Assembly: GCF_018596315.1 (NCBI RefSeq)
Contig: NZ_JAHEAG010000002.1
Span: forward strand, 1 to 64,000
Reading direction: 5' to 3'
DNA from: Bradyrhizobium sp. SRL28
GTDB taxonomy: Bacteria > Pseudomonadota > Alphaproteobacteria > Rhizobiales > Xanthobacteraceae
DNA length: 64,000 nucleotides
This document shows, one piece after another, positions 1 to 7,179 of the stretch. The notes under the pieces are model-generated. The model worked only from the letters and a program-made list of their open reading frames with translations. It was not told the origin of the DNA and did not search any database. A program made the translations under genes and the position numbers. Each line of letters opens with the position of its first letter. Within the stretch, counting starts at the first letter, position 1.

Positions 1-27
1 CCAACGCAACTTCTGATAACGACTTCC

Positions 28-51
28 GGACCGGGCCCTTGTGCCCGGTCC
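28..51. terminator. Hairpin, possible terminator of a gene left of the window
   Basis: A perfect 9-bp inverted repeat, GGACCGGGC (28-36) and GCCCGGTCC (43-51), with a 6-base loop. There is no clear T-run after it, so it is only terminator-like. No gene end is visible upstream inside the window. Confidence 0.35.
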
Positions 52-451
52 CTCGTTCAACGTCGCGGCGGCGCGGGTACTATTTCGCTTCGCTGCGGCG
101 GCTGATCATCGCGGCCATCAGGCCGATGATGCGGTGCTTTGCAGCCGCCGATATGTCGGCGACACGCTGCTCCGGTCTCCTCGTGCAGGAGCCCGATGTA
201 ATTCCTTCCCGCTTCGCGCTTCTGCGCTGTCATGTGCCTCACTCCGCAAGACGCCGGTCGGGCGACGGTGGACGGGCGATGCGCAATCGATGGTAAATTT
301 TCCGTACCGTATGCTTCCGGGGCGGGCGGATTCTTCGTCCGCCTTAATCGATCGTTCATTCTGTTCGTCAAGGCCTCTTCAACCGTTCCCGCCTAGAGTT
401 TAACGGATATGGCGCGGGAGAATTCCGGGGAGCGTCGACAGGAGTTTGTCT
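52..451. other. Stretch without a convincing gene
   Basis: About 400 bases upstream of the pilin gene. Long frames on both strands are rich in Arg, Pro and His and look like high-GC noise. The only coding-like hint is on the minus strand: an ATG at 233 preceded by a GGAG/GAGG stretch begins MTAQKREAGRNYIGLL. After a shift to another frame it continues ADISAAAKHRIIGLMAAMIS to a stop near 80. This could be a small frameshifted gene or chance. Confidence 0.3.
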
Positions 452-616
452 ATGCGTCGATTATTGGCACGATTTGTCGACGATGAACGCGGTGCTACCG
501 CCATCGAATATTGCATCATTGCCGCCGGGCTCAGCATCGTGATCGTCACCGCCGTCAGCGGCATCGGCACCGTGCTCAGCGGGAAATTCTCCGACGTCAG
601 CACCTCGATCAAATAG
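452..616 (+). CDS. Flp/Fap-type pilin
   Basis: A 54-residue reading frame with a GGAG ribosome site at 441-444. It shows the Flp pilin pattern: a short basic leader (MRRLLARFVDDERG), then ATAIEY with the conserved Glu-Tyr pair at residues 19-20, then one hydrophobic helix (CIIAAGLSIVIVTAV) and a small polar tail. In the family the prepilin is cut after the Gly before the hydrophobic segment and polymerised into a tight-adherence pilus by the Tad machinery. No tad/cpa genes lie in the window, so this copy is an orphan here. The length is normal for Flp pilins and the identification is based on this pattern alone. Confidence 0.85.
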   Translation: MRRLLARFVDDERGATAIEYCIIAAGLSIVIVTAVSGIGTVLSGKFSDVSTSIK

Positions 617-843
617 CGGCAAGGCCGCGCAGGCATCATGCTGGAGCTGCTATTTGGCTCGACGTTGATGACCTGGGGGCCGCCAATCCTGGCCTCGTGC
701 AGCAAAATCCGTGGCGCGTGTTCTCCGTGATATTGGTCGCAGTCCTGCTGATCAATTGGATGGTCAACGACCGATCGTCTGGCAGTAGCGATGGCGGGCT
801 TTGGCCGCGGGGACGGAGACGGCGGCGGGGATTGAAACCGGCG

Positions 844-1080
844 CTATTTGTCTTTCCCGTCCGCATTGAGCGCCCGCATGACAGCGATCCGCGCGAACAT
901 CAGCCAGCCGCCGCCGGTCTCCGCCGCATTGATCAGATTTTCGACCGCGACCTGCCAGTGCGCCTCGTGCTGCACTTTTTCCGGCAATGCCATGACATAG
1001 TCGGCGGCCTGCTGCAGCGTCGCAAGCATGCCTCCGCCGTGAAGCGGTATCGGGTCATCGAACGGGGTCGACCACGGCAT
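844..1080 (-). CDS. Small conserved hypothetical protein (78 aa)
   Basis: A 78-residue soluble protein starting at ATG 1080. Its sequence, with PFDDPIPLHGGG near the N-terminus, then ADYVMALPEKVQHEAHWQVA and a MFARIAVMRALN C-terminus, matches my memory of a small protein family widespread in Bradyrhizobium and relatives, with no assigned function. There is no signal peptide or membrane segment. It ends 33 bases upstream of the Ku stop-side region on the same strand but is transcribed downstream of ku, so co-transcription with ku is possible. I do not recognise a function. Confidence 0.7.
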   Translation of the reverse strand: MPWSTPFDDPIPLHGGGMLATLQQAADYVMALPEKVQHEAHWQVAVENLINAAETGGGWLMFARIAVMRALNADGKDK

Positions 1081-1113
1081 CGCGCGCTATATGCTATCGC
1101 GCTCCCTGCCCAA

Positions 1114-2076
1114 TCATCCGGCCTTCTTGGTGCGGGCGGCTGATCGCACCGGCTTCTCCGCTTTTTTCGGCGCTTCCTTAGCCGTCTCCTTGGCGGCGCG
1201 CTTGCCGCCGCCGCTGATCGGCAACAGCATTTCGCGTTGGCCGGTAGCCGCCTTCTTCGGCTTCTTGCCCTTTTTGGCGGCGGCAGGGGCGGGCTGCTTT
1301 TCGCTGGCCAGGCTGCGCTTGAGCGCGTCCATCAGGTTGATGACGTTGCCGGCCGTCTTAGGCGCGGCCTTGGGCGTGGTGCCGAGCCCGTTGCGCTTCT
1401 GATTGATCAGGTCGATCAGCGCCTGCTCGTAGCGGTCCTCGAATTGGTCGGGCTCGAACGATCCGGATTTCTGCTCGACGATATGCTTAGCGAGATCAAG
1501 CATATCCTTGGTAATCTTCACGTCCTGGATATCTTCGAAATATTCCTTCTCGCTGCGAACTTCATAGGGGTAGCGCAGCAGCGTCCCCATCAGCCCTTTG
1601 TCGAGCGGCTCCAGCGCGACGATGTGCTCGCGGTTTGTCAGAACCACGCGGCCGATCGCGACCTTGTCCATGCTGCGGATGGTTTCGCGGATCACCGCAA
1701 ATGCATCGTGGCCGACCTTGCCATCCGGCACGAGATAGTAGGGGCGGATAACATAGCGGCTGTCGATATCGGATCTCGGAACGAATTCGTCGATCTCGAT
1801 GGTGCGGGTCGATTCCAATGCGATGTCGTCAAGCTCGTCCTTCGACACTTCGATATAGGTATCGGTGTCGATCTTGTAGCCTTTCATGATGTCTTCGTTG
1901 GCGACTTCCTCGCCGGTGTCGGCGTCGACCTTCGCATATTTGATGCGATGGCCGGTCTTGCGGTTGATCTGGTTGAACGAGACCTTCTCGGTGTCCGACG
2001 TCGCCGGATAGAGGGCGACCGGACAGGTCACAAGCGAAAGACGCAGAAAACCCTTCCAATTGGCGCGGGGGGCCAT
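1114..2076 (-). CDS. ku: Non-homologous end-joining protein Ku
   Basis: A 320-residue bacterial Ku homodimer subunit that encircles DNA ends and recruits LigD for double-strand break repair. The N-terminus MAPRANWKGFLRLSLVTCPV is typical of the family, followed by a barrel region (about residues 1-190) with INRKTGHRIKY and the ALEPLDKGLMGTLLRYPYEV segment. The C-terminus (about 235-320) is Lys/Ala-rich (KKGKKPKKAATG, RTKKAG), as in rhizobial Ku proteins, where such tails bind DNA. No ligD lies nearby in the window. Rhizobia often carry several ku copies, so this may be one of a set. The ATG at 2076 fits the family start. Confidence 0.95.
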   Translation of the reverse strand: MAPRANWKGFLRLSLVTCPVALYPATSDTEKVSFNQINRKTGHRIKYAKVDADTGEEVANEDIMKGYKIDTDTYIEVSKDELDDIALESTRTIEIDEFVPRSDIDSRYVIRPYYLVPDGKVGHDAFAVIRETIRSMDKVAIGRVVLTNREHIVALEPLDKGLMGTLLRYPYEVRSEKEYFEDIQDVKITKDMLDLAKHIVEQKSGSFEPDQFEDRYEQALIDLINQKRNGLGTTPKAAPKTAGNVINLMDALKRSLASEKQPAPAAAKKGKKPKKAATGQREMLLPISGGGKRAAKETAKEAPKKAEKPVRSAARTKKAG

Positions 2077-2339
2077 GGGCTACTCCGAAAAAAAACGCAA
2101 CAGACGACCGGCAAGGATACCATCGGATTGCCGCCTCTCAAACACGGCGGAGCCAGGAATCGTGCAACGGCGTTAACCGCCGAACGGCCCCGTTCTGCGG
2201 CCGGCCTGCGACCTTTTGGACGCTGCTGCCGGCCGGCATGGCCCGGAGGGTCGGAACATCACTTCCGATCATGCGTTGCTTTAACCGGCGGTGTCGAAGC
2301 ATTCGCTGGCATTACAGGTACTTACTCGAAGAGGTCCCC

Positions 2340-2492
2340 ATGGCAACGGAACGACATGGCCAGATTATCGAAACCCCGACCGAGGCACGCCAGGCCGAAC
2401 CCGGCCCGTCGGTGCTCGCGCTCCTGACGGTTTCGACCGGGCTCGCAATTCTGATCCTGGGCATCGTCTGGTTCGTATTCTTCCGCACGTGA
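2340..2492 (+). CDS. Small single-pass membrane protein (50 aa)
   Basis: A 50-residue frame starting at ATG 2340, with GAGG at 2331-2334. The first 22 residues are polar (MATERHGQIIETPTEARQAE) and one strong transmembrane helix follows at about 24-47, ending WFVFFRT. The same polar-plus-helix design, with a TEARQAEPGPSVL-like stretch, is recalled from small Bradyrhizobium proteins of unknown function. It stands alone between ku and the two-component pair. Function unknown. Confidence 0.6.
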   Translation: MATERHGQIIETPTEARQAEPGPSVLALLTVSTGLAILILGIVWFVFFRT

Positions 2493-2752
2493 GGGCGACG
2501 TCATCGGACTTGCCCGCCCGCTGCAGACGGGAAGCGTCCCGGTTTTCCGGCAGTATCGACGCAAGCGACCTGCCGGGCCCCCCTTGGGGCAGTCAATTGG
2601 CCATGCTAGGCGTTCGCTTGCGGCCATGTCCGGTCGCGCAAAGCTGATGACGAAAAAGTAACATTGTCCCGTGCCTCCCGTTCATGGCCCGTTCACGCCG
2701 GTTAGCCTCATCTTGAGATCTGATATCGTAGGGCTCATTTTTGGAGGCCAGC

Positions 2753-3424
2753 TTGCGCCTGCTCGTTGTTGAGGACGATCCGGATCTCAACCGTCAGCTT
2801 ACGACGGCTTTGACGGATGCCGGTTATGTGGTCGATCGCGCGTTCGACGGTGAGGAGGGGCATTTCCTCGGTGACAGCGAACCTTATGACGCCGTCGTGC
2901 TCGACATCGGGCTGCCCAAGATGGACGGCATCTCGGTCCTGGAGGCGTGGCGCCGCGGCGGCCGCGCGATGCCGGTCCTGATCCTCACGGCGCGCGACCG
3001 CTGGAGCGACAAGGTGCAGGGTTTTGACGCCGGCGCCGACGACTATGTCGCCAAGCCGTTCCATCTGGAAGAAGTGCTGGCGCGAATTCGCGCGTTATTG
3101 CGTCGCTCCGCCGGCCACGCCCAGTCCGAGCTGACTTGCGGTCCGGTGTCGCTGGATACGCGCACCGGCCGCGTCAGTGTCTCCGGCAATCCGATCAAGA
3201 TGACCTCGCACGAATACCGGCTGCTGGCTTACCTGATGCATCACACCGGCCGCGTGGTATCGCGCACCGAACTGGTCGAGCACCTCTACGACCAGGACTT
3301 CGACCGCGACTCCAACACCATCGAAGTGTTCGTCGGCCGTATCCGCAAGAAGCTCGACGTCGACATCATCCAGACCGTGCGCGGGCTCGGCTATCTGCTG
3401 ACGCCGCCGTCGCCCGGCAACTGA
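2753..3424 (+). CDS. OmpR-family response regulator (PhoP-like)
   Basis: A two-component response regulator of about 223 residues. The receiver domain (1-115) has the acidic pair in VVEDD, the phospho-acceptor Asp51 in VVLDIGLPKMDG and the Lys of YVAKPFHLEE. The C-terminal winged helix (about 125-218) has the OmpR signature SHEYRLLAYLMHH and ends RGLGYLLTPP. I chose the TTG at 2753 because GGAGG at 2743-2747 sits 5 bases before it; the in-frame TTG at 2741 lies upstream of that site. The stop overlaps the kinase ATG (ATGA at 3424), so the two are co-translated. It resembles rhizobial PhoP/FeuP regulators, but the target is unknown. Confidence 0.9.
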   Translation: MRLLVVEDDPDLNRQLTTALTDAGYVVDRAFDGEEGHFLGDSEPYDAVVLDIGLPKMDGISVLEAWRRGGRAMPVLILTARDRWSDKVQGFDAGADDYVAKPFHLEEVLARIRALLRRSAGHAQSELTCGPVSLDTRTGRVSVSGNPIKMTSHEYRLLAYLMHHTGRVVSRTELVEHLYDQDFDRDSNTIEVFVGRIRKKLDVDIIQTVRGLGYLLTPPSPGN

Positions 3425-4896
3425 TGAGCCTTGCTCTTTTATTCGAGCATGATCTTATCCGAAGGCCAGCCTCCATCCGCAGGATCGGAGCCTGGGGATA
3501 CGCTTTTCGGGATCTTGCTCTGATGCGCGGAAGTTCGCTCGCCACGCGGTTGTTCCTGTCGGCGACCGCGTGGGTGGTCGTGATCCTGGTCATAACAGGC
3601 GTGATCCTGTCGTCGGTCTATCGCAACGCGACCGAGCGCGCCTTCGACCGCCGCCTCAACCTCTACCTCCGCACCCTGATCGCCGAAGTCGCGACGCCGG
3701 ATGAGCCGCCCGACCACCAGTTCCAGTCGCTCGGCGAACCGCTGTTCGAACTGCCCTTGTCCGGCTGGTACTGGCAGATCGTCCGCACCGACGAGAAGGC
3801 CGAGACGCGGGCGTCGCGTTCGCTGTGGGACAAGAAACTGCCGAAGCTCGAGGAGATCGGCGCGGAACTGACCCCTGCCGGCATCCGTCTCGGTTACGTC
3901 GACGGGCCCGAGGGCCAGAGCCTGCGGGTCGTCGAGCGGCCGGTCGACCTCGGCGCCGACGGCAAATTCCTGGTCAGCGTGGCCGGCGACGCATCCGAGA
4001 TTTTCGACGAAATCCGCGCCTTCGACTATTACCTCGGCGGCACCTTCGCAGCGCTCGGTATCGTGCTGCTTCTGACCACGATCTTCCAGGTCCGCTTCGG
4101 GCTGGCGCCGCTCAAGCGCATTTCGGAATCGATCGCCGACATCCGCTCCGGCCGCGCCGAACGGCTGGAAGGCGAATTTCCCGTCGAGATCGCGCCTCTG
4201 GCGCGCGAGACCAACGCGCTGATCGACGCCAACCGCGAGATCGTCGAGCGCGCGCGTACCCATGTCGGCAATCTCGCCCACGCCATCAAGACGCCGCTCT
4301 CCGTCATCGTCAACGAGGCTTCCGCCCACGCGGTAGATCCCTTTGCCAGCAAGGTCTTGGAGCAGGCCGATGTGATGCGGGATCAAGTGGCGCATCATCT
4401 GGAACGGGCGCGCATCGCCGCGCGCGTCACCATCGTCGGTACCGTCACCGAGGTCGCGCCCGCCATTGAGGCGCTGCGGCGGACCATGGAAAAGATCCAT
4501 TGGGATCGCGGCATCACGATCGCGGCGAAGGCTGATCCCTTGGCCAAGTTCCGCGGCGAGCGCCAGGACCTCGAGGAGATGGCCGGCAATCTGGTCGACA
4601 ATGCCTGCAAATGGGCGGCCTCACAGGTCTTCATCGAGGTGAGGGTGGAGCCGCCGTCAGAGCCCCGTGCCGGGCCGCGGCTCCGGATCATTGTCGATGA
4701 CGATGGCCGCGGATTGTCCGCCGCCGAGCGCGCGCAGGTGTCCCGCCGCGGCCAGCGGCTGGACGAGTCCAAGCCGGGGTCCGGGCTCGGGCTTTCGATC
4801 GTGGTCGATCTCGCCGCCCTTTATGGCGGCAGCCTTGTCCTGGGCGACGCCCCGATCGGCGGATTGCGGGCGGAACTGGTGCTGCCGGGGGTCTGA
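3424..4896 (+). CDS. Sensor histidine kinase, PhoQ/FeuQ-like
   Basis: A membrane histidine kinase of 490 residues if it starts at the ATG overlapping the regulator stop. Transmembrane segments lie near 45-67 (FLSATAWVVVILVITGVIL) and 200-220, bounding a periplasmic sensor region. A HAMP-like linker follows, then the phospho-acceptor His286 in NLAHAIKTPLSVI, and an ATPase domain with NLVDNACKWA, DDDGRGL and GSGLGLSIV. Residues 8-32 are encoded by a degenerate palindromic repeat (3445-3520), so translation may instead begin at ATG 3523. Neither start has a strong ribosome site. It pairs with the regulator just upstream. Confidence 0.88.
   Translation: MSLALLFEHDLIRRPASIRRIGAWGYAFRDLALMRGSSLATRLFLSATAWVVVILVITGVILSSVYRNATERAFDRRLNLYLRTLIAEVATPDEPPDHQFQSLGEPLFELPLSGWYWQIVRTDEKAETRASRSLWDKKLPKLEEIGAELTPAGIRLGYVDGPEGQSLRVVERPVDLGADGKFLVSVAGDASEIFDEIRAFDYYLGGTFAALGIVLLLTTIFQVRFGLAPLKRISESIADIRSGRAERLEGEFPVEIAPLARETNALIDANREIVERARTHVGNLAHAIKTPLSVIVNEASAHAVDPFASKVLEQADVMRDQVAHHLERARIAARVTIVGTVTEVAPAIEALRRTMEKIHWDRGITIAAKADPLAKFRGERQDLEEMAGNLVDNACKWAASQVFIEVRVEPPSEPRAGPRLRIIVDDDGRGLSAAERAQVSRRGQRLDESKPGSGLGLSIVVDLAALYGGSLVLGDAPIGGLRAELVLPGV
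3445..3520. repeat. Degenerate GAGCATGATC palindromic repeat inside a gene start
   Basis: The left arm is GAGCATGATCTTATCCGAA (from 3445) and the right arm is CTTTTCGGGATCTTGCTC (to 3520), partial inverted complements. They match the ends of the intact palindrome at 22212-22260 of this window, while the centre has diverged. The element lies in frame within the 5' end of the histidine kinase and contributes no stop codon. Confidence 0.65.
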
Positions 4897-5042
4897 ATGC
4901 CCTCGTCCGGGCGATTACCTGGGGTTGAGGGGGCGGGGCCCGGCAATTTCGCTATTCCTAACGACTTCTTAACGCGCACACTTCTAAGATTGGGCGGGCG
5001 CCTTTTGCGTCCGCATGACACACGCATATTCACACCAGGCGA

Positions 5043-6449
5043 ATGAGCCAGACATCGACCGAGCGGCTGAGGGAATATCTCGCGCAGCTCCCGCCCCAAT
5101 CGCAGGCGCTGCTGATGCGGGAGTTCGAGCGCGCCATTGAGCGCGGGGAGGACATGGCCGTCGCCAATTTCGTGCTCGAGCAACTTCGCCAGGTCGTGCG
5201 CGGAACCGAGCAAGACGACGAGGCGCGTCCGCGGACCGACGATCCGGCGCGCCTGTTCTACGGTCCGCTCGAGCCTTTCCTCGTCGACAGCAATTTTCCG
5301 GTCAGAGCCGGGCAGGTCCGGCGTGCATCGCTGCAGCCGATCTGGCAATGGCTGGACCGCGACGGGGCGCCCGATGCTGCGCGCGCATTCGAAACCACGC
5401 TCGCCGAGATCAGGCAGAGCGGCAACAATGCCGGCCTCGAGGGCGCGACCCGCAGGTTCCAACTCGCCGCAGCCGACGCGATCATCAAGATCGCCACACC
5501 GGTCCCCGGCGACGACAGGCAGCGGGTGCTCGCCCGTATCGGCCCGCCCAATGTCGTCGCGGACTTGTTGTCGATCGCAGGCGTGCTGCGGGCGCGCGAG
5601 ACGCTGGATACGCTCGGCAGCCGGATGCCGAGCCAGATGCGGGTATTTTCCGAAGCCCAGATTGCGGCGGTAGGGTCGGCGCTCAACGTTCCCTCGTTGC
5701 AGACGCCGCAATTGCTGCCGTTCGCGCTGTCGCTGATCATGCAGCGGCTGGCGCAGCCGTGGCAGATCATCCGTCTCGCGATCAAGATGGCGGCATCCGA
5801 TGACGAGGTTCGCGTGGCCGCCACGCCCTACGGCATCGCCGTCACGATCGCGCTGCACGATCTCTCGTTCCTTACGGCCTGCCTGCGCACGGACATCAGG
5901 CGCGGCCATTTCGACAATGTCGGCGAGCAACTGAAAATCCTGCACGACGGCGTGCGTGGGCTGCGCACCGAGCTCGATCTGCGCAACGATTCCGCGTGGG
6001 GCCGCCAGCTCACGTCGATCCGCGCCGATATCTCCAATTCGCTGCAGTCGGAGATCGAGAGCGTGCCCGGCCGGGTCCGCCGCATCCTGCGTCAGCGCGC
6101 CGACAAGGATATCGCCGCCGCGCCGAAGATCGACGCCACGGAGGTCGAAGAGATCGCCGCCCTGATCGACTTCGTGGCGGTGTGCCGCACCTATGCCAGC
6201 GAACTCGCCATCAACGAGGTGACCTTGCGGACCTATTCCGATCTGCAGCATTACGTCGAGCGATCCACCGAGAGCCTGGTGCAGGCGCTGCGCGGCGGCG
6301 ACACCAAGGCGCGCGCCTACCGCCAAATGCAGGCCCAGGCGGCGATCCGCTTCTGCGAAATCCTGTTCGGCCATGACTATGCGTCGCTGATGAGCCGGGC
6401 GGCCGAAAATGCCGTGACCGGCGAGCGCAAGACGACCAGGGCGAGCTAG
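5043..6449 (+). CDS. Conserved hypothetical protein (468 aa)
   Basis: A 468-residue protein, predominantly helical and probably cytoplasmic; no signal peptide or membrane segment is visible. It begins MSQTSTERLREYLAQLPP and has a charged, Gln/Leu-rich middle. I recall similar proteins in Bradyrhizobium and Rhodopseudomonas annotated only as hypothetical, and I see no catalytic motif. It starts 146 bases after the histidine kinase on the same strand and is followed by the convergent MntR-type regulator 20 bases away. Coding potential is clear from length and codon use. Confidence 0.8.
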   Translation: MSQTSTERLREYLAQLPPQSQALLMREFERAIERGEDMAVANFVLEQLRQVVRGTEQDDEARPRTDDPARLFYGPLEPFLVDSNFPVRAGQVRRASLQPIWQWLDRDGAPDAARAFETTLAEIRQSGNNAGLEGATRRFQLAAADAIIKIATPVPGDDRQRVLARIGPPNVVADLLSIAGVLRARETLDTLGSRMPSQMRVFSEAQIAAVGSALNVPSLQTPQLLPFALSLIMQRLAQPWQIIRLAIKMAASDDEVRVAATPYGIAVTIALHDLSFLTACLRTDIRRGHFDNVGEQLKILHDGVRGLRTELDLRNDSAWGRQLTSIRADISNSLQSEIESVPGRVRRILRQRADKDIAAAPKIDATEVEEIAALIDFVAVCRTYASELAINEVTLRTYSDLQHYVERSTESLVQALRGGDTKARAYRQMQAQAAIRFCEILFGHDYASLMSRAAENAVTGERKTTRAS

Positions 6450-6469
6450 CGACCAGTCAGTCTATCGCG

Positions 6470-6910
6470 TCATGCCTTGCGCCGATCCTTGGCCTCGCGA
6501 AGGAATTCGGCGAAGGCCTTGAGGGTTACATCGGAAACGTGATGCTCGATGCCTTCGGCGTCAGCCTCCGCGGCTTCCTGCGGGACGCCCAGCGCCAGCA
6601 GGACATCCACCACCAGGCGGTGACGGGCGCGGACGCGCTTGGCGAGGGTCTCGCCCTTTTCGGTCAGGAACACCCCGCGATAGGGGCGGGCCGTCACCAG
6701 GTCTTCACGCTTCAACCGTGCAATGGTGTCGATCGCCGTCGGATGCGATACGCCCAGCCTGCGTGCGATGTCGGTAGGGCGCGCCTCGCCGGTCGTTCCG
6801 AGCAAGTCGGAGATCAGTTCGACATAGTCTTCCAGAACTGCCGTCGATCGCGCCGATCGCGCCTTTCCAAAGCGGCGCGCCTGCGTTTGTTCGGTCGGCA
6901 GCGGCTGCAT
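6470..6910 (-). CDS. mntR: DtxR/MntR-family metal-dependent repressor
   Basis: A 146-residue regulator of the DtxR/MntR family, which binds operator DNA when loaded with Mn(II) or Fe(II). The winged helix is about residues 25-85 (DLLGTTGEARPTDIARRLGV, SHPTAIDTIARLKREDLV). A metal-binding dimerisation part follows, with RHRLVVDVLLALGV, an EAEADAEGIEHHVS stretch and a short Lys/Arg tail. It has MntR length, lacks the SH3 extension of DtxR, and the N-terminus used is MQPLPTEQ at 6910; an upstream in-frame ATG at 7036 would add 42 residues of unconserved look. It is divergent from the outer-membrane receptor gene, with an MntR-box-like palindrome between them. Whether it senses Mn, Fe or Zn is not decided by sequence. 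Confidence 0.85.
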   Translation of the reverse strand: MQPLPTEQTQARRFGKARSARSTAVLEDYVELISDLLGTTGEARPTDIARRLGVSHPTAIDTIARLKREDLVTARPYRGVFLTEKGETLAKRVRARHRLVVDVLLALGVPQEAAEADAEGIEHHVSDVTLKAFAEFLREAKDRRKA

Positions 6911-7102
6911 CGGTTTGGCCCGATCTGTCGAGGGCTTGCGCAACTCTGCACCTTTCAGGCGAATCCACCAGACGAGGCGCGACCATGGCGCGCGGCCGAG
7001 CACATTGCAAGGTAGCGGCTTGTCGCTGATCTGCAACAGGTCGGCGTCGGCGCTTGCGAAGGCCGGTCACGACATCTTGACAGTTAACGGTGAAACAATA
7101 AC

Positions 7103-7120
7103 ACGTAGCCTTACCTACGT
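7103..7120. promoter_or_regulatory. MntR-box-like palindrome upstream of the receptor gene
   Basis: ACGTAG-N6-CTACGT is a perfect 6-bp inverted repeat with a 6-base spacer, about 60 bases before the receptor start and within the region divergent to the regulator. The architecture and arms resemble the E. coli MntR box as I recall it (ACATAG-N6-CTATGT). A near copy lies at 12443-12460 in front of exbB. Confidence 0.65.
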
Positions 7121-7179
7121 TTTGATGCCGCGGCTTACTAGTTCGGGTGTTGCTGTCGCGCGACCGGTTGGGGAAGAAG

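Noticed and set aside
511..1143. 210-codon plus-strand frame after the pilin
   Set aside because: It overlaps the pilin gene and the conserved 78-residue gene and is Arg-rich. A hydrophobic segment near 720-770 is its only coding-like feature and no start with a ribosome site precedes it.
4821..6374. 517-codon minus-strand frame opposite the 468-residue hypothetical gene
   Set aside because: It also runs through the end of the histidine kinase and is Arg/Gly/Asp-rich. The plus-strand protein has more normal composition and a start just after an AGG site.
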